From positions 1-64,000 of the forward strand of contig BOKO01000002.1 of the NCBI GenBank assembly GCA_016861025.1: a DNA stretch of 64,000 nucleotides. Direction: 5' to 3'. Made by a program: the position numbers and the translations under genes. The stretch comes from Chloroflexota bacterium. Lineage in GTDB: Bacteria > Chloroflexota > Anaerolineae > Caldilineales > Caldilineaceae. The notes under the pieces are model-generated. The model did no database searches. It was not told the origin of the DNA and was given only the letters and a program-made list of their open reading frames with translations. Positions 21,442-30,068 of the stretch are shown here, piece by piece (position 1 is the first letter of the stretch; the number at the start of each line of letters is the position of its first letter).

Positions 21442-22122
21442 TTGACGCTCATTATCGGCGATGACAGCCGGTTGGCTGAAATCGTGCTACTGTCGCTGCG
21501 TGTGTCGGGGATTGCGCTGTTGATCAGCACCATCATCGGCATTCCAACCGGCGCCTTGTTGGGGTTGACGCGCTTTCGCGGACGGCGGCTATCAGTGGCG
21601 CTGGTGTATACGGGCATGGCGTTCCCACCGGTCGTGATCGGTCTGTTCGTGTATTTGCTCCTATCACGATCGGGCGTGTTTGGCAGCCTGAACATTGCGT
21701 GGATGCCAAGGCTGTTCACGCCGGAAGCGATGATTCTGGCGCAGGTGATCATCGCCTATCCGCTGGTCGCCGGCTTCACGATGGCGGCGGTGCAGGCAGT
21801 CGACCCGGCGCTGCGCATGCAGATGCAATCGCTGGGCGCCTCGCGCTGGCAAACGACGTGGGCGATCCTGGAGGAGGCGCGCGTCGGCGTGATCGCGGCG
21901 GTTGTGGCCGGTTTCGGCGGCATCATCTCGGAGGTGGGCGCGGTGATGCTGGTCGGCGGCAACATCGCAGGCCAGACGCGCGTGCTCACGACTGCGATCG
22001 TGTTGGAGACCAACAAAGGCAACTTTGGGATGGCGTTGGCGCTCGGCGTGATTTTGCTGAGCATTGCATTCTCCACCAACTTCATCATTTTGCGGCTGGA
22101 GGGACGCGCTTTCGACGAATGA
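21442..22122 (+). CDS. tupB: Tungstate ABC transporter permease TupB
   Basis: This is the inner-membrane permease of a tungstate-type importer, with several membrane helices. The ABC-coupling loop is around SLGASRWQTTWAILEEARVGV, and the C-terminal GNIAGQTRVLTTAIVLETNKG segment is typical of TupB. TTG 21442 is the first conventional start, but AGGAGG lies only 2 bases before it. The in-frame sequence upstream to 21409 (FSGFQEALTLI) matches the normal TupB N-terminus. An in-frame stop at 21400 leaves ATT 21409 as the likeliest true start, with AAGGAATAGGG before it. Overlaps tupC by 4 bases (ATGA). Confidence 0.88.
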   Translation: MTLIIGDDSRLAEIVLLSLRVSGIALLISTIIGIPTGALLGLTRFRGRRLSVALVYTGMAFPPVVIGLFVYLLLSRSGVFGSLNIAWMPRLFTPEAMILAQVIIAYPLVAGFTMAAVQAVDPALRMQMQSLGASRWQTTWAILEEARVGVIAAVVAGFGGIISEVGAVMLVGGNIAGQTRVLTTAIVLETNKGNFGMALALGVILLSIAFSTNFIILRLEGRAFDE

Positions 22123-22847
22123 ACGCGCTCTATCATCTGCACGACGTGACGGTGCGCTACGGTGCGCGCACTGTGCTATCCGTCGATGACCTGGCGATTC
22201 AGCGCGGCGAGGTGCTGGCGATCGTCGGACCAAGCGGCGCGGGCAAGAGCACGCTGCTGCGGCTGCTGAACTTCCTGCAGCCGCCTACTTCCGGTGTGGT
22301 GCGCTTCGACGGCGTCGCCTTTTCGGCGAGCAAAGCCGCGCCGTTGGCGGTGCGCCGGCGCGTCACGACTGTCTTTCAGCGCCCCGTGCTGCTCAAACGC
22401 AGTGTGGAAGCCAACGTCGCCTATGGGCTGCGGCTGCGCGGCCAGCGCGACGGCATCGATACTGTCCGCACCACGCTGGCTGAAGTTGGGCTGGCGGAAC
22501 TGGCGAATCAGCCGGCGCGCACACTTTCCGGTGGCGAGGCGCAGCGTGTGGCGCTGGCGCGTGCCATGGTGCTGCGTCCCGATGCGCTGCTGCTCGACGA
22601 ACCGACGGCCAATCTCGACCCCTACAATGTGGGGTTGATCGAGCAGATCGTGGCGCGGCTCAACCGTGAACAGGGGACGACCATCGTGCTGGTGACGCAC
22701 AACGTGCATCAGGCGCGGCGGCTGGCGCAGCGTGTGCTTTTTCTGCTCGACGGGCGCGCCATCGAGATCGCCGATGTGCGCACCTTCTTCGAGGCGCCGG
22801 CCGATGCGCGGACGGGGGCGTTCGTGCGCGGGGAGATGGTGTATTGA
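22119..22847 (+). CDS. tupC: Tungstate ABC transporter ATP-binding protein TupC
   Basis: The 242-residue ABC ATPase energises the importer. It shows Walker A GPSGAGKST, a Q-loop in VFQRP, signature LSGGEAQR, Walker B LLLDEP with ATANLDP-like D-loop, and the switch His in VLVTHN. The short C-terminus without a TOBE domain is in keeping with TupC rather than ModC. ATG 22119 overlaps the tupB stop. Substrate specificity follows from the neighbouring TupA. Confidence 0.9.
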   Translation: MNALYHLHDVTVRYGARTVLSVDDLAIQRGEVLAIVGPSGAGKSTLLRLLNFLQPPTSGVVRFDGVAFSASKAAPLAVRRRVTTVFQRPVLLKRSVEANVAYGLRLRGQRDGIDTVRTTLAEVGLAELANQPARTLSGGEAQRVALARAMVLRPDALLLDEPTANLDPYNVGLIEQIVARLNREQGTTIVLVTHNVHQARRLAQRVLFLLDGRAIEIADVRTFFEAPADARTGAFVRGEMVY

Positions 22848-22874
22848 GAACGTCAAAATTGTGAATAGTGAACT

Positions 22875-23747
22875 GTGAATTGTGAAGGATTTTTACGGCG
22901 CTTGCTGTGGCTGGCGCTGGTGGTCGTGGCTATATCGATGGTTGGCGCCTGTCAACCGCAGAACGAGCAATCTGGTTCTCCCAGTCTGATTCTGGCAACG
23001 ACCACAAGTACGCAGGATTCTGGCCTGCTGGATATGCTGTTGCCTGAATTCGAGCGCACGAACGGTGCGCGCGTCGATGTTGTGGCGGTGGGCACGGGCC
23101 AGGCGCTGCAACTGGGTAGAGACTGTAACGCCGATGTGCTGCTGGTGCACGCACCGGCGTTGGAAGCACAATTCATGGCGGATGGCAATGGCGCGCGGCG
23201 CGAAGACGTGATGCACAATGACTTCGTCATTCTCGGCCCGTCTTCCGATCCAGCGGGTGTCAAAGGCATGATGGAAGCTTCCACCGCGCTGACGATGATC
23301 GCCGATGCGCAGGCGCTCTTCATCTCGCGTGGCGATGATTCGGGCACACACACCAAGGAACTGTCGGTGTGGAAGACGAGCGGCATCGAACCGACGGGCG
23401 ATTGGTACATTTCCGCCGGGCAAGGGATGGGCGCAGTGCTGACGATGGCAAACGAGCAGCAGGCGTACACTCTCAGCGACCGCGCCACCTATCTGGCGCG
23501 CACACTGGCCGGTGCGGAGCTGGAGATCATGGTCGAAGGCGATCCAATGCTCTTCAACCCCTACGGCGCGATCGTCGTCAACCCGGAGAAGTGCCCGAAC
23601 ATCAACGCTGAACTCGCCAACCAGTTTGTGGACTGGCTGATTTCATTGCCGACACAGGAGTTGATCGCTGCCTTTGGTCAGGAGGAGTTCGGTCAGTCGC
23701 TCTTTACACCCAATTCGGAGGCGTGGCGGGGGAAGTGGAGAAGATAG
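22875..23747 (+). CDS. tupA: Tungstate-binding lipoprotein TupA
   Basis: The 290-residue extracellular binding protein begins with a lipoprotein signal (LLWLALVVVAISMVGAC) and then the TupA hallmark LATTTSTQDSGLLD, whose TTTS serine/threonines bind the oxyanion. RGDDSGTHTKELSVW is a second conserved binding loop. It delivers tungstate to TupBC for molybdopterin/tungstopterin enzymes. The GTG at 22875 lies in a run of GTGAA repeats, so the exact start is uncertain. The gene is 27 bases after tupC and converges on the C25 protease gene. Confidence 0.92.
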   Translation: MNCEGFLRRLLWLALVVVAISMVGACQPQNEQSGSPSLILATTTSTQDSGLLDMLLPEFERTNGARVDVVAVGTGQALQLGRDCNADVLLVHAPALEAQFMADGNGARREDVMHNDFVILGPSSDPAGVKGMMEASTALTMIADAQALFISRGDDSGTHTKELSVWKTSGIEPTGDWYISAGQGMGAVLTMANEQQAYTLSDRATYLARTLAGAELEIMVEGDPMLFNPYGAIVVNPEKCPNINAELANQFVDWLISLPTQELIAAFGQEEFGQSLFTPNSEAWRGKWRR

Positions 23748-23821
23748 GGAGATAGTGTGGTTCTCTGAACCCTACTACCTCATCACCCTACCACCCCATC
23801 TCCTATTCTCCCCCTCTTCCT

Positions 23822-26809
23822 CTATCGCTGCACAAGCGGCATGAAGACGCTGTTGCCGCCTTCGATAGAAATGCGCAGATCGGTCAGCGGGTCGCCGAGA
23901 ATGGCGAAGGTTTTCAGTGCGTCGAGCGCGTTGCTGGCGGGCGAGGTGAGCAGGCTGTTGTAACCAGCCGTCACCAGGTCGCCGACATAATGGGCGCCAC
24001 CCGCCGACGCGTGCAACTGCGCCATAAACCCGCGTTGCAAGTATTTATGACCATGCACCACGCCTTGACCGGTCGGCCCCCAGGTCGCAATCGCGCCGCC
24101 GTTTGGGTTGCGCACGAACAGTTCATCGAGCGTGCCGCTGACGGCAGGCTTGGCAAACTGCGAGGTCAGACAGGTCATCGAAAGCCCGAAAAACAGTCGC
24201 TCAGCGTTGCGCAGTGCGTTGGCTTCAATAATGCTCAACAACGGCGAGACGCCATTGCCTGAGCGATCTTCGAGCTTGGCGTAGTTCCAGTGATTGCTGT
24301 GTCCGTTGTAGACCATCAACCCGGCGCCAGCATTGATCGCGTCGATTGTCTGCTGTCTGACATCGGGAATCGATGGAATACGCCACGGTTCGGGCGGAAC
24401 ACGCTCGACCGTGTTCAGCAAACCATTCGGTGCAATCGTACCGTCCAGGCGGCGATCAGGCGAGTGATCGTAGTAGATGCGTTTGACATTGACGCCGCTG
24501 CCCAGCGCCGCCGCCACCTCATCCGCTTCGGCGGCAAAATCGCCCGCTGGATCGACTGTCACCTGATTCTGCTGGTTGATGCTGAGAATGTAGTTTTCAG
24601 CGAGGAGGAGTTTTGTCTCACCCCAGTCAGCGACGCCGCCAGCGCGTTCGTAGGCGACGATCTTGTTGATCAGGCCTGTCAGTTCACTCTCACTGCGCAC
24701 CGGAAAGCGTCCCAACCACACATCTGGAATAAAGACATTGAGCTTTGGATTGCGTGCGTCTGGATCGTCGCCCGTCACAGGGTCGTCGCCGTGCAACTGG
24801 GCATAACAGGTCTCGCACGGAACTTCATTGATGTAGATGTCCACATCAGCCATGTAGGGCGGGACGGGAAAGATCGAGCCGCCAGGAAAAGCCGTGCGCT
24901 GGTAATTGTACGGATCATAGGTGCCGTCGCCGACCAGCACCACCGAGATCGTGCGCGCCGGATTCTGCCAGTCGCTGCGGTGGCGCAAGAAGTTGCGGAT
25001 CGCCGGCGCCGAGATGTAGCCGTAGCCGTAGACATCGAAAATGTCTTCGACATTGACATAGAGCGGCGTGTGTCCCCGGCTTGAACGCAACATGAGAAGC
25101 GGCTGCACAGCGTTGCGCCACTGCGCCGGCCCGATGTAGATTGCGTTGGCAGCCAGCACATCGCCAAAGTTGACAGGGTTGTGCGGAGTCACAGTCGGCG
25201 TTGCGACGCTATCCAATCGCGCCAACAGATACTGGCGCGGTGTGGCGCTCTCTTGCTGCTCGAACGCAGCCTGCGCTCCGGCGCCGAGCAGAATCTTTTC
25301 GGGGCTTGACGGCGTCGTCACATCGTACAGCGCCCGCGTGGCCGGCAAGCCACCAAGCGCAAAGCTCCTTGCGCCGGGCGGCGTCCAGAACGACGCGCCG
25401 TTGCCTGTAAAATTCAAGGCGACCGGGCGCTCCCACTCGATGCTGTCGAGCAAGATGCTGGTGTTGAAGCCTGTCAGACCGCTCGGCAGCAAGCTCAAGC
25501 GAATGGCGGCTGGTCTGTGCATCGTGCCCCAGACGACCTGCCAATTCTCTTGAACGCGACAGGTGTTGTTGACAGAAATCGATGGGTTCCACTCCTGCTG
25601 TTGTGTTTCGAGCACGCCGCCGCTGCTGTTGAGCATTTCAAGCTGCACCTTGTACACCTTGCGCTCTTCGTTGCATTCGTTGCGTGTAACGCTTCCGACT
25701 ACGGTCACGTTCGCAATAAAGGTTGTAAGCCCTGGCTCGCCAGGCAGGGTCATCGTCACAGGCGCAGTGACAGCCTGCTGCGCTTGCGTCATTGCGCCCA
25801 TTGCGGTGAGCGACGCATTGAACCAGCGGTCGCCGTCAGAGCCTGGAAATTCCGAGACATAAATTTTGTTGTCGCGCCAGACGCCGCGCTCGGAGGCCTG
25901 GCCCGTTGCCGCGCCAGCCGCGCCTGGTTGAATCTGCGCCATCTGTTTTCCGGCCGTATCGAAGGTCAACCAGTAGACGGAATTCAGATTCCAGCGGTCG
26001 CCAACGGTCGGTGCATAGAAGCGGAAGCGATCGGCAAGCGCCTCAACCGCAATTGACTCGCCATGGTGGGTCAGATTCAGCTTTGTTGCATCGTAGCCAG
26101 CCGTGAGCGAACTGAACAGCACTTCCTGCAAGCCAGGCTGCGTGACGATGATCTTGTAGCCGTTGCGCAGCGCGGCTTGATTGATCGGGACATCGACCAC
26201 TTCAGGCGCCGCTGGTGCGCTGGCATAAGCGGTTGGGGGCTGCTGCAGCGAATCGAGCAGTGAAGCGCTCGGAACGTTCACCCGCAGCGATGTCGCCAGC
26301 TTCACGACGCCCGCCTCCTCAAAGATCGGGCTGAGCGCCAGCACGGCGAAGCGTTGCCCCTTGATGACGCCCTCGCGCAGGATGAATGCAGGCGAGGCTG
26401 GCAACTGCGCCGGTTCATCGGGCAGGATATTCGGCATCGGCGTCCAATCCAACACAGGCGGCGTCACCGGCGCGCCTGGTTCGATTCCGCCGATGAGCGG
26501 TGTAGCAATCAATTCATCGAACGCGACTGTCAAGTCGGCGTCGGGAGGGATGGCAAGGGTGAGAGTCTGGAGGGGCAAGTCGTATCCGTGATGCCGTGCG
26601 ACGGGCAGCAGCGTGCGCGCTGATTCGACGTTGGCGGCGCTCATCACCGGCGCTGACCATGCGACATGCACGCCTGCGGAAGATGTGGTGACAGCGACGC
26701 CGTCCGGCGCGGTCTCTTGCGCCAGCACAAGTGGAGTATTCCCCAACAACAAGATGGTCAACAGTAGAAGCAGCAATGGTTTCTTGATCATGGTGAATGT
26801 GCTGAACAT
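23822..26809 (-). CDS. Secreted C25 (gingipain-type) cysteine peptidase
   Basis: The 995-residue protein starts with a Sec signal peptide (KKPLLLLLLTILLLG...VLAQE). A long propeptide/Ig-like region follows, then a Peptidase_C25 domain from about residue 560: VLVGDGTYDPYN, DVWLGRFPVRSESEL, catalytic His837 in YNGHSNHWNY and Cys880 in LSMTCLTSQF. Such proteases cleave after basic residues or process surface proteins in type IX-like systems of Bacteroidota, but the secretion route here is unknown. It ends in SVFMPLVQR, a tail also seen on the subtilase at 55964-57373. ATG 26809 has GAGAGA upstream; ATG 26791 is an alternative. Confidence 0.88.
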   Translation of the reverse strand: MFSTFTMIKKPLLLLLLTILLLGNTPLVLAQETAPDGVAVTTSSAGVHVAWSAPVMSAANVESARTLLPVARHHGYDLPLQTLTLAIPPDADLTVAFDELIATPLIGGIEPGAPVTPPVLDWTPMPNILPDEPAQLPASPAFILREGVIKGQRFAVLALSPIFEEAGVVKLATSLRVNVPSASLLDSLQQPPTAYASAPAAPEVVDVPINQAALRNGYKIIVTQPGLQEVLFSSLTAGYDATKLNLTHHGESIAVEALADRFRFYAPTVGDRWNLNSVYWLTFDTAGKQMAQIQPGAAGAATGQASERGVWRDNKIYVSEFPGSDGDRWFNASLTAMGAMTQAQQAVTAPVTMTLPGEPGLTTFIANVTVVGSVTRNECNEERKVYKVQLEMLNSSGGVLETQQQEWNPSISVNNTCRVQENWQVVWGTMHRPAAIRLSLLPSGLTGFNTSILLDSIEWERPVALNFTGNGASFWTPPGARSFALGGLPATRALYDVTTPSSPEKILLGAGAQAAFEQQESATPRQYLLARLDSVATPTVTPHNPVNFGDVLAANAIYIGPAQWRNAVQPLLMLRSSRGHTPLYVNVEDIFDVYGYGYISAPAIRNFLRHRSDWQNPARTISVVLVGDGTYDPYNYQRTAFPGGSIFPVPPYMADVDIYINEVPCETCYAQLHGDDPVTGDDPDARNPKLNVFIPDVWLGRFPVRSESELTGLINKIVAYERAGGVADWGETKLLLAENYILSINQQNQVTVDPAGDFAAEADEVAAALGSGVNVKRIYYDHSPDRRLDGTIAPNGLLNTVERVPPEPWRIPSIPDVRQQTIDAINAGAGLMVYNGHSNHWNYAKLEDRSGNGVSPLLSIIEANALRNAERLFFGLSMTCLTSQFAKPAVSGTLDELFVRNPNGGAIATWGPTGQGVVHGHKYLQRGFMAQLHASAGGAHYVGDLVTAGYNSLLTSPASNALDALKTFAILGDPLTDLRISIEGGNSVFMPLVQR

Positions 26810-27190
26810 AAAGTATTTTCTCTCGCTCGATATGGCTGCCCGCCTCGCCGCCAACAAAGGACAGGCGGTGCGCCGCATTGCAATGCACCGGTAGAGTGCG
26901 ACAACATTTTCTTCCCCTCAGTATAGACCTCCTACATAAGAATCACATGAAATCCGATACACTGATGCTGTTGTATCTCTGCATGGCTGCAGCGATCGGC
27001 GTCGTCGCAAAGCCATCCGTTTATTTTGGCTGAACTACACAATGTCTGCACGATGGAAACGCGGCGCAATGGCTACGCTTTCATCACGCAATTCAGGCGG
27101 GCGGTGCAGGTTGACAACAGAAACGGGGTGGCCCGGCGACCACCCCGTTGCAAATAGAGAGTTGAAGCGATCAACGTTGCGGGGACACAC
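26810..27190. other. Gap upstream of the C25 gene with a terminator hairpin
   Basis: No gene is visible in these 381 bases. At 27122-27149 AACGGGGTGG pairs perfectly with CCACCCCGTT around an 8-base loop. On the minus strand it is followed by TTTCTGTT, so it probably terminates the PEP-CTERM gene at 27191. The remainder presumably holds the C25 promoter, which I could not pinpoint. Confidence 0.6.
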
Positions 27191-28030
27191 TTATTTCCCA
27201 CTGCGTTTGCGAGCAGCGAGCGCCGCCGACAGCGCAGCCAGGCCAGTGCCAAAGAGCACCACCGTCACTGGCTCAGGAATCGGCACAGGCACAGGCGTCG
27301 GTGTTGGGCCGGGCGTCGGCGTTGCCGTGGGCGTCACTGTAGACACCGAGGTCGTTGGGGTTGACGTTGGCGTTGGTGTTGCAGTTGATGTGTTTGTCGG
27401 CGTGGCCGTCGGCGTCGCAGGTGGATTGCAATACGCCGCCGGGTCTGGCTCCGAGACTTGAGGGGCGGTCGTGCGAGCCGAATTTACATATGTTGGACGA
27501 GATCCACCGGGTGCGCTGGCGCAGCCATTCACGGGAGGATCGGGCAGGCTCTGAGGTGGATTGAAGAGATCGATTGCAGTCAGTCCGCGCACTTTATAGA
27601 GCCAGACATCGCCAGAATCCATCAACCCTTCATTCGGAATTGCATCGACCAGCGGGCCATACACGGATGGTGTCACGCCAGGCAGTTGGGTGTCTTCAAT
27701 CGTGACCGAAATTGGGTTCAGCGGGTCGCAGATGGCGCCCGTAGGCGGTGGAAAACAATACGTCACGGCATAAATAAACGACACCTGGCTTCCAATTTCA
27801 ATGACAGGCACGTCGCCGCCGTTGGGATCGTCGGCGTCGGCGCAAACAGCAGGGATGGTTGTGCCGCTTTCGCCGACATCGGCTGGACAGACATACTTTT
27901 TGAGCGAAAGACTACCGATCACGCTTGGCTCTTCCTGCGCCATCACCGCTGCGCCGCCAAACAAGACCAGAAGCGCGCCGATCATCAGCGCCAGACTCGC
28001 GAGCATGACAACAATCCTCGATCTTCTCAT
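27191..28030 (-). CDS. Secreted protein with PEP-CTERM sorting signal
   Basis: The 279-residue product has an N-terminal signal peptide (hydrophobic core about 9-28, cleavage near VMAQE). A mature region of about 150 residues with five or six cysteines follows and resembles no enzyme I know. After it come a TPTPTP linker (about 200-250) and the C-terminal signal IPEPVTVVLFGTGLAAL...ARKRSGK: Pro-Glu-Pro, a membrane helix and a basic end. This tripartite tail is the PEP-CTERM signal read by exosortases, so the protein is probably anchored or exported by one encoded elsewhere. ATG 28030 has GAGGAG 9 bases upstream. Confidence 0.8.
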   Translation of the reverse strand: MRRSRIVVMLASLALMIGALLVLFGGAAVMAQEEPSVIGSLSLKKYVCPADVGESGTTIPAVCADADDPNGGDVPVIEIGSQVSFIYAVTYCFPPPTGAICDPLNPISVTIEDTQLPGVTPSVYGPLVDAIPNEGLMDSGDVWLYKVRGLTAIDLFNPPQSLPDPPVNGCASAPGGSRPTYVNSARTTAPQVSEPDPAAYCNPPATPTATPTNTSTATPTPTSTPTTSVSTVTPTATPTPGPTPTPVPVPIPEPVTVVLFGTGLAALSAALAARKRSGK

Positions 28031-28345
28031 GATGAATGGCTCCTCGTCCTTCATGTGAGCAAAGCAATACTGACGAGCGTCTCAAACGGGTGGAGAACGC
28101 CCTGACGCGCGCTGCAAGAGGCAGTATATCATCATCTGATGATGACGCAAATTGATTTCCAGGATTGGATGCAGCATCCATAAGCATGTCCTATAAAATC
28201 TCCTCGCATGTTCGACATTTTTAGTTGAGTTTTTACAAAGAACCTATTTGACGCGTAGCTGTAAAAATCATACTATTCTGTTTTGGTGCGCGGCTCTGGG
28301 ATAGTCGGCGCTTTTTGTTCGCTTTTAACATGGAGGGGTTTTGAG
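28031..28345. other. Divergent intergenic region between PEP-CTERM and polyamine genes
   Basis: These 315 bases hold the promoter at 28248-28276 for the polyamine genes and presumably a divergent one for the PEP-CTERM gene. A short palindrome ATCATCATCTGATGATGA (28128-28145) lies in between. I see no gene. Confidence 0.6.
28248..28276 (+). promoter_or_regulatory. Consensus-like promoter of the polyamine genes
   Basis: TTGACG (28248-28253) and TACTAT (28271-28276) are separated by exactly 17 bases. Transcription would begin near 28283, about 60 bases before the arginine decarboxylase start, which has a GGAGG ribosome site. Confidence 0.7.
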
Positions 28346-28891
28346 ATGCGGTTGATTCCACGCAAATTGTTCTTGACGCGCGGCGTTGGCATACACAAAG
28401 AGAAGCTGACGAGTTTCGAATTGGCGCTGCGCGAAGCCGGCATCGCCCAGTTCAACCTGGTGCGCGTTTCGTCGATTTTTCCCCCACATTGCCAGATTGT
28501 TTCAAAAGAAGAAGGGCTACAGTTGTTGCAGGCAGGCGAGATCGTCTTTTCCGTGATCGCCGAAATGTCCAGCAACGAGCCGGGCCGACGCATGGCCGCT
28601 TCGATCGGCGTCGCGCGCCCAGCCGACCACGACAAATATGGCTATCTCTCCGAGCACCACACCTATGGGCAGACGGAGCAGGAAGCGGGCGACTATGCTG
28701 AAGACCTGGCAGCCACCATGCTGGCAACGACGCTGGGCATCAACTTTGACGCCAATAAAGATTATAACGAACGCAAAGAGCAATACATGATGGGTGGCGA
28801 AATCGTCGACAGCACCAGCATCACGATGGCGGTCACGGCCGCGCCCGGCGGCGTGTGGACAACCGTGATCAGCGCGGCGATTTTGATTTAG
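28346..28891 (+). CDS. Pyruvoyl-dependent arginine decarboxylase
   Basis: The enzyme makes agmatine from arginine. The 181-residue proenzyme shows the family features: a conserved KLFLTRGVGIHKEKLTSFE start and RVSSIFPP, in which cleavage between Ser42 and Ser43 would create the pyruvoyl group. SNEPGRRMAASIGVARP and a C-terminal MAVTAAPGGVWTTVI segment are also present. ATG 28346 follows GGAGG by 9 bases. The agmatinase gene follows on the same strand, so the two steps arginine to agmatine to putrescine are encoded together. Confidence 0.92.
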   Translation: MRLIPRKLFLTRGVGIHKEKLTSFELALREAGIAQFNLVRVSSIFPPHCQIVSKEEGLQLLQAGEIVFSVIAEMSSNEPGRRMAASIGVARPADHDKYGYLSEHHTYGQTEQEAGDYAEDLAATMLATTLGINFDANKDYNERKEQYMMGGEIVDSTSITMAVTAAPGGVWTTVISAAILI

Positions 28892-28898
28892 TGTGGGG

Positions 28899-28947
28899 CG
28901 AGGGGCGAGTTGCGGAGGACGACGCCTGGCTGTCTGATCGCCCCTCA
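28899..28947. repeat. Hairpin between arginine decarboxylase and agmatinase genes
   Basis: GAGGGGCGA (about 28900) is complementary to TCGCCCCTC (about 28938-28946). This gives a nine-pair GC-rich stem with a loop of about 30 bases and no U-tract. It may stabilise the upstream message or partly terminate it. Confidence 0.45.
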
Positions 28948-28970
28948 CACACCGCAAGGCTGATTGGATT

Positions 28971-29870
28971 ATGATGACACCCGACAATTTCTTGGGGTTG
29001 GATGCTGAAATTAGCAGTTTGGAGCGGGCGCGCGTACTGGTGATGCCAATTCCGTTCGAGGCGACGGTCAGTTATGGCGGCGGCGCGGCGGGCGGCCCCG
29101 CCGCGATCATCAGCGCGTCGCAGCAGGTCGAGCTTTACGACCGCGAATTCGATGAAGAACTGGCGTTGCGTTATGGCGTGCACACGCTGCCCGCGCTCGA
29201 TCTGCCGGACGATCCTGAAACTGCGGTCGAAGTGATTCGCAGCGCCGTCGCTGAAGCCGCACGCACCGGCAAGCTGGTCGTCGGACTGGGCGGCGAGCAT
29301 ACGGTGAGCGTCGGCGTCGGGCGCGGGTTGCTCGATACCCTCGGCGCCCCTCTCACCGTCGTGCAGATCGACGCACACAGCGACCTGCGGGACGAATACG
29401 ACGGCACACCCTACAGCCACGCCTGCATCGCCCGTCGCCTGCTCGACAACCCGGCGGTTGAACAGGTGTTGCAGCTTGGCATCCGCTCGGTCTGCCCGGA
29501 GGAGGTGGCGTTCGTGCGCTCCAACCCCGACCGGGCGTGTGTCTGGTACGCCGAAGCGGTTCATGAAGACAGGTGGCGTGACGAGTTCATTGCGCGCGTG
29601 CGCGGTCGTCGCGTCTTCCTGACCATCGACGTCGACGGGCTTGACCCTGCCGTCGTGCCCGCCACCGGCACACCGGAACCCGACGGCTTGACCTGGCGCG
29701 AGACGCTCGATATCTTGCGCACGCTGACGCAACACGCAACCATCGTCGGTATGGACTGCGTCGAGCTGGCGCCGTCGCCCGGTCTGCACATGGCCGACTT
29801 CGCCGTCGCCAAGCTTGTCTACAAAGCCATTTCGTACACCATGATGAGCGGAGGAATGGAAAAACCATAG
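28971..29870 (+). CDS. speB: Agmatinase (ureohydrolase family)
   Basis: The 299-residue ureohydrolase hydrolyses agmatine to putrescine and urea. The binuclear manganese site is visible in GGEHTVSVG, the QIDAHSDLRDEYDG loop and IDVDGLDP. The C-terminal ELAPSPGLHMADFAVAKL motif is also family-typical. Adjacency to arginine decarboxylase supports agmatine rather than arginine or guanidinobutyrate as substrate. ATG 28971 or 28974 may be used. The hairpin element at 29873-29945 follows immediately. Confidence 0.92.
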   Translation: MMTPDNFLGLDAEISSLERARVLVMPIPFEATVSYGGGAAGGPAAIISASQQVELYDREFDEELALRYGVHTLPALDLPDDPETAVEVIRSAVAEAARTGKLVVGLGGEHTVSVGVGRGLLDTLGAPLTVVQIDAHSDLRDEYDGTPYSHACIARRLLDNPAVEQVLQLGIRSVCPEEVAFVRSNPDRACVWYAEAVHEDRWRDEFIARVRGRRVFLTIDVDGLDPAVVPATGTPEPDGLTWRETLDILRTLTQHATIVGMDCVELAPSPGLHMADFAVAKLVYKAISYTMMSGGMEKP

Positions 29871-29872
29871 CA

Positions 29873-29945
29873 CGCGGATGACGCGGATCGGACGGATTTG
29901 TACGGATTCAATCAGCGTAAATCTGCCTGATCCGCGCCATCCGCG
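29873..29945. repeat. Intergenic long imperfect hairpin of CGCGGATG/CGGATT type
   Basis: A 26-base arm at 29873-29898 (beginning CGCGGATGACGCGGATC) pairs with 29920-29945 with four mismatches, around a 21-base loop containing GTACGGATTCAATC. It begins 2 bases after the agmatinase stop. It may terminate or stabilise the transcript, or be a mobile palindromic element; compare 42898-42990. Confidence 0.75.
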
Positions 29946-30068
29946 CTCCATTTCTTCTTTGCCCATCTTGCAATCTCGTTACGGCGAACCGGGTTGACTC
30001 CGGCGTCGGCGCGTCAATCTCGCCCTTCGCCTTTCGCCCCTCGCCCCTTTCACCTGGAGGCTACACCC

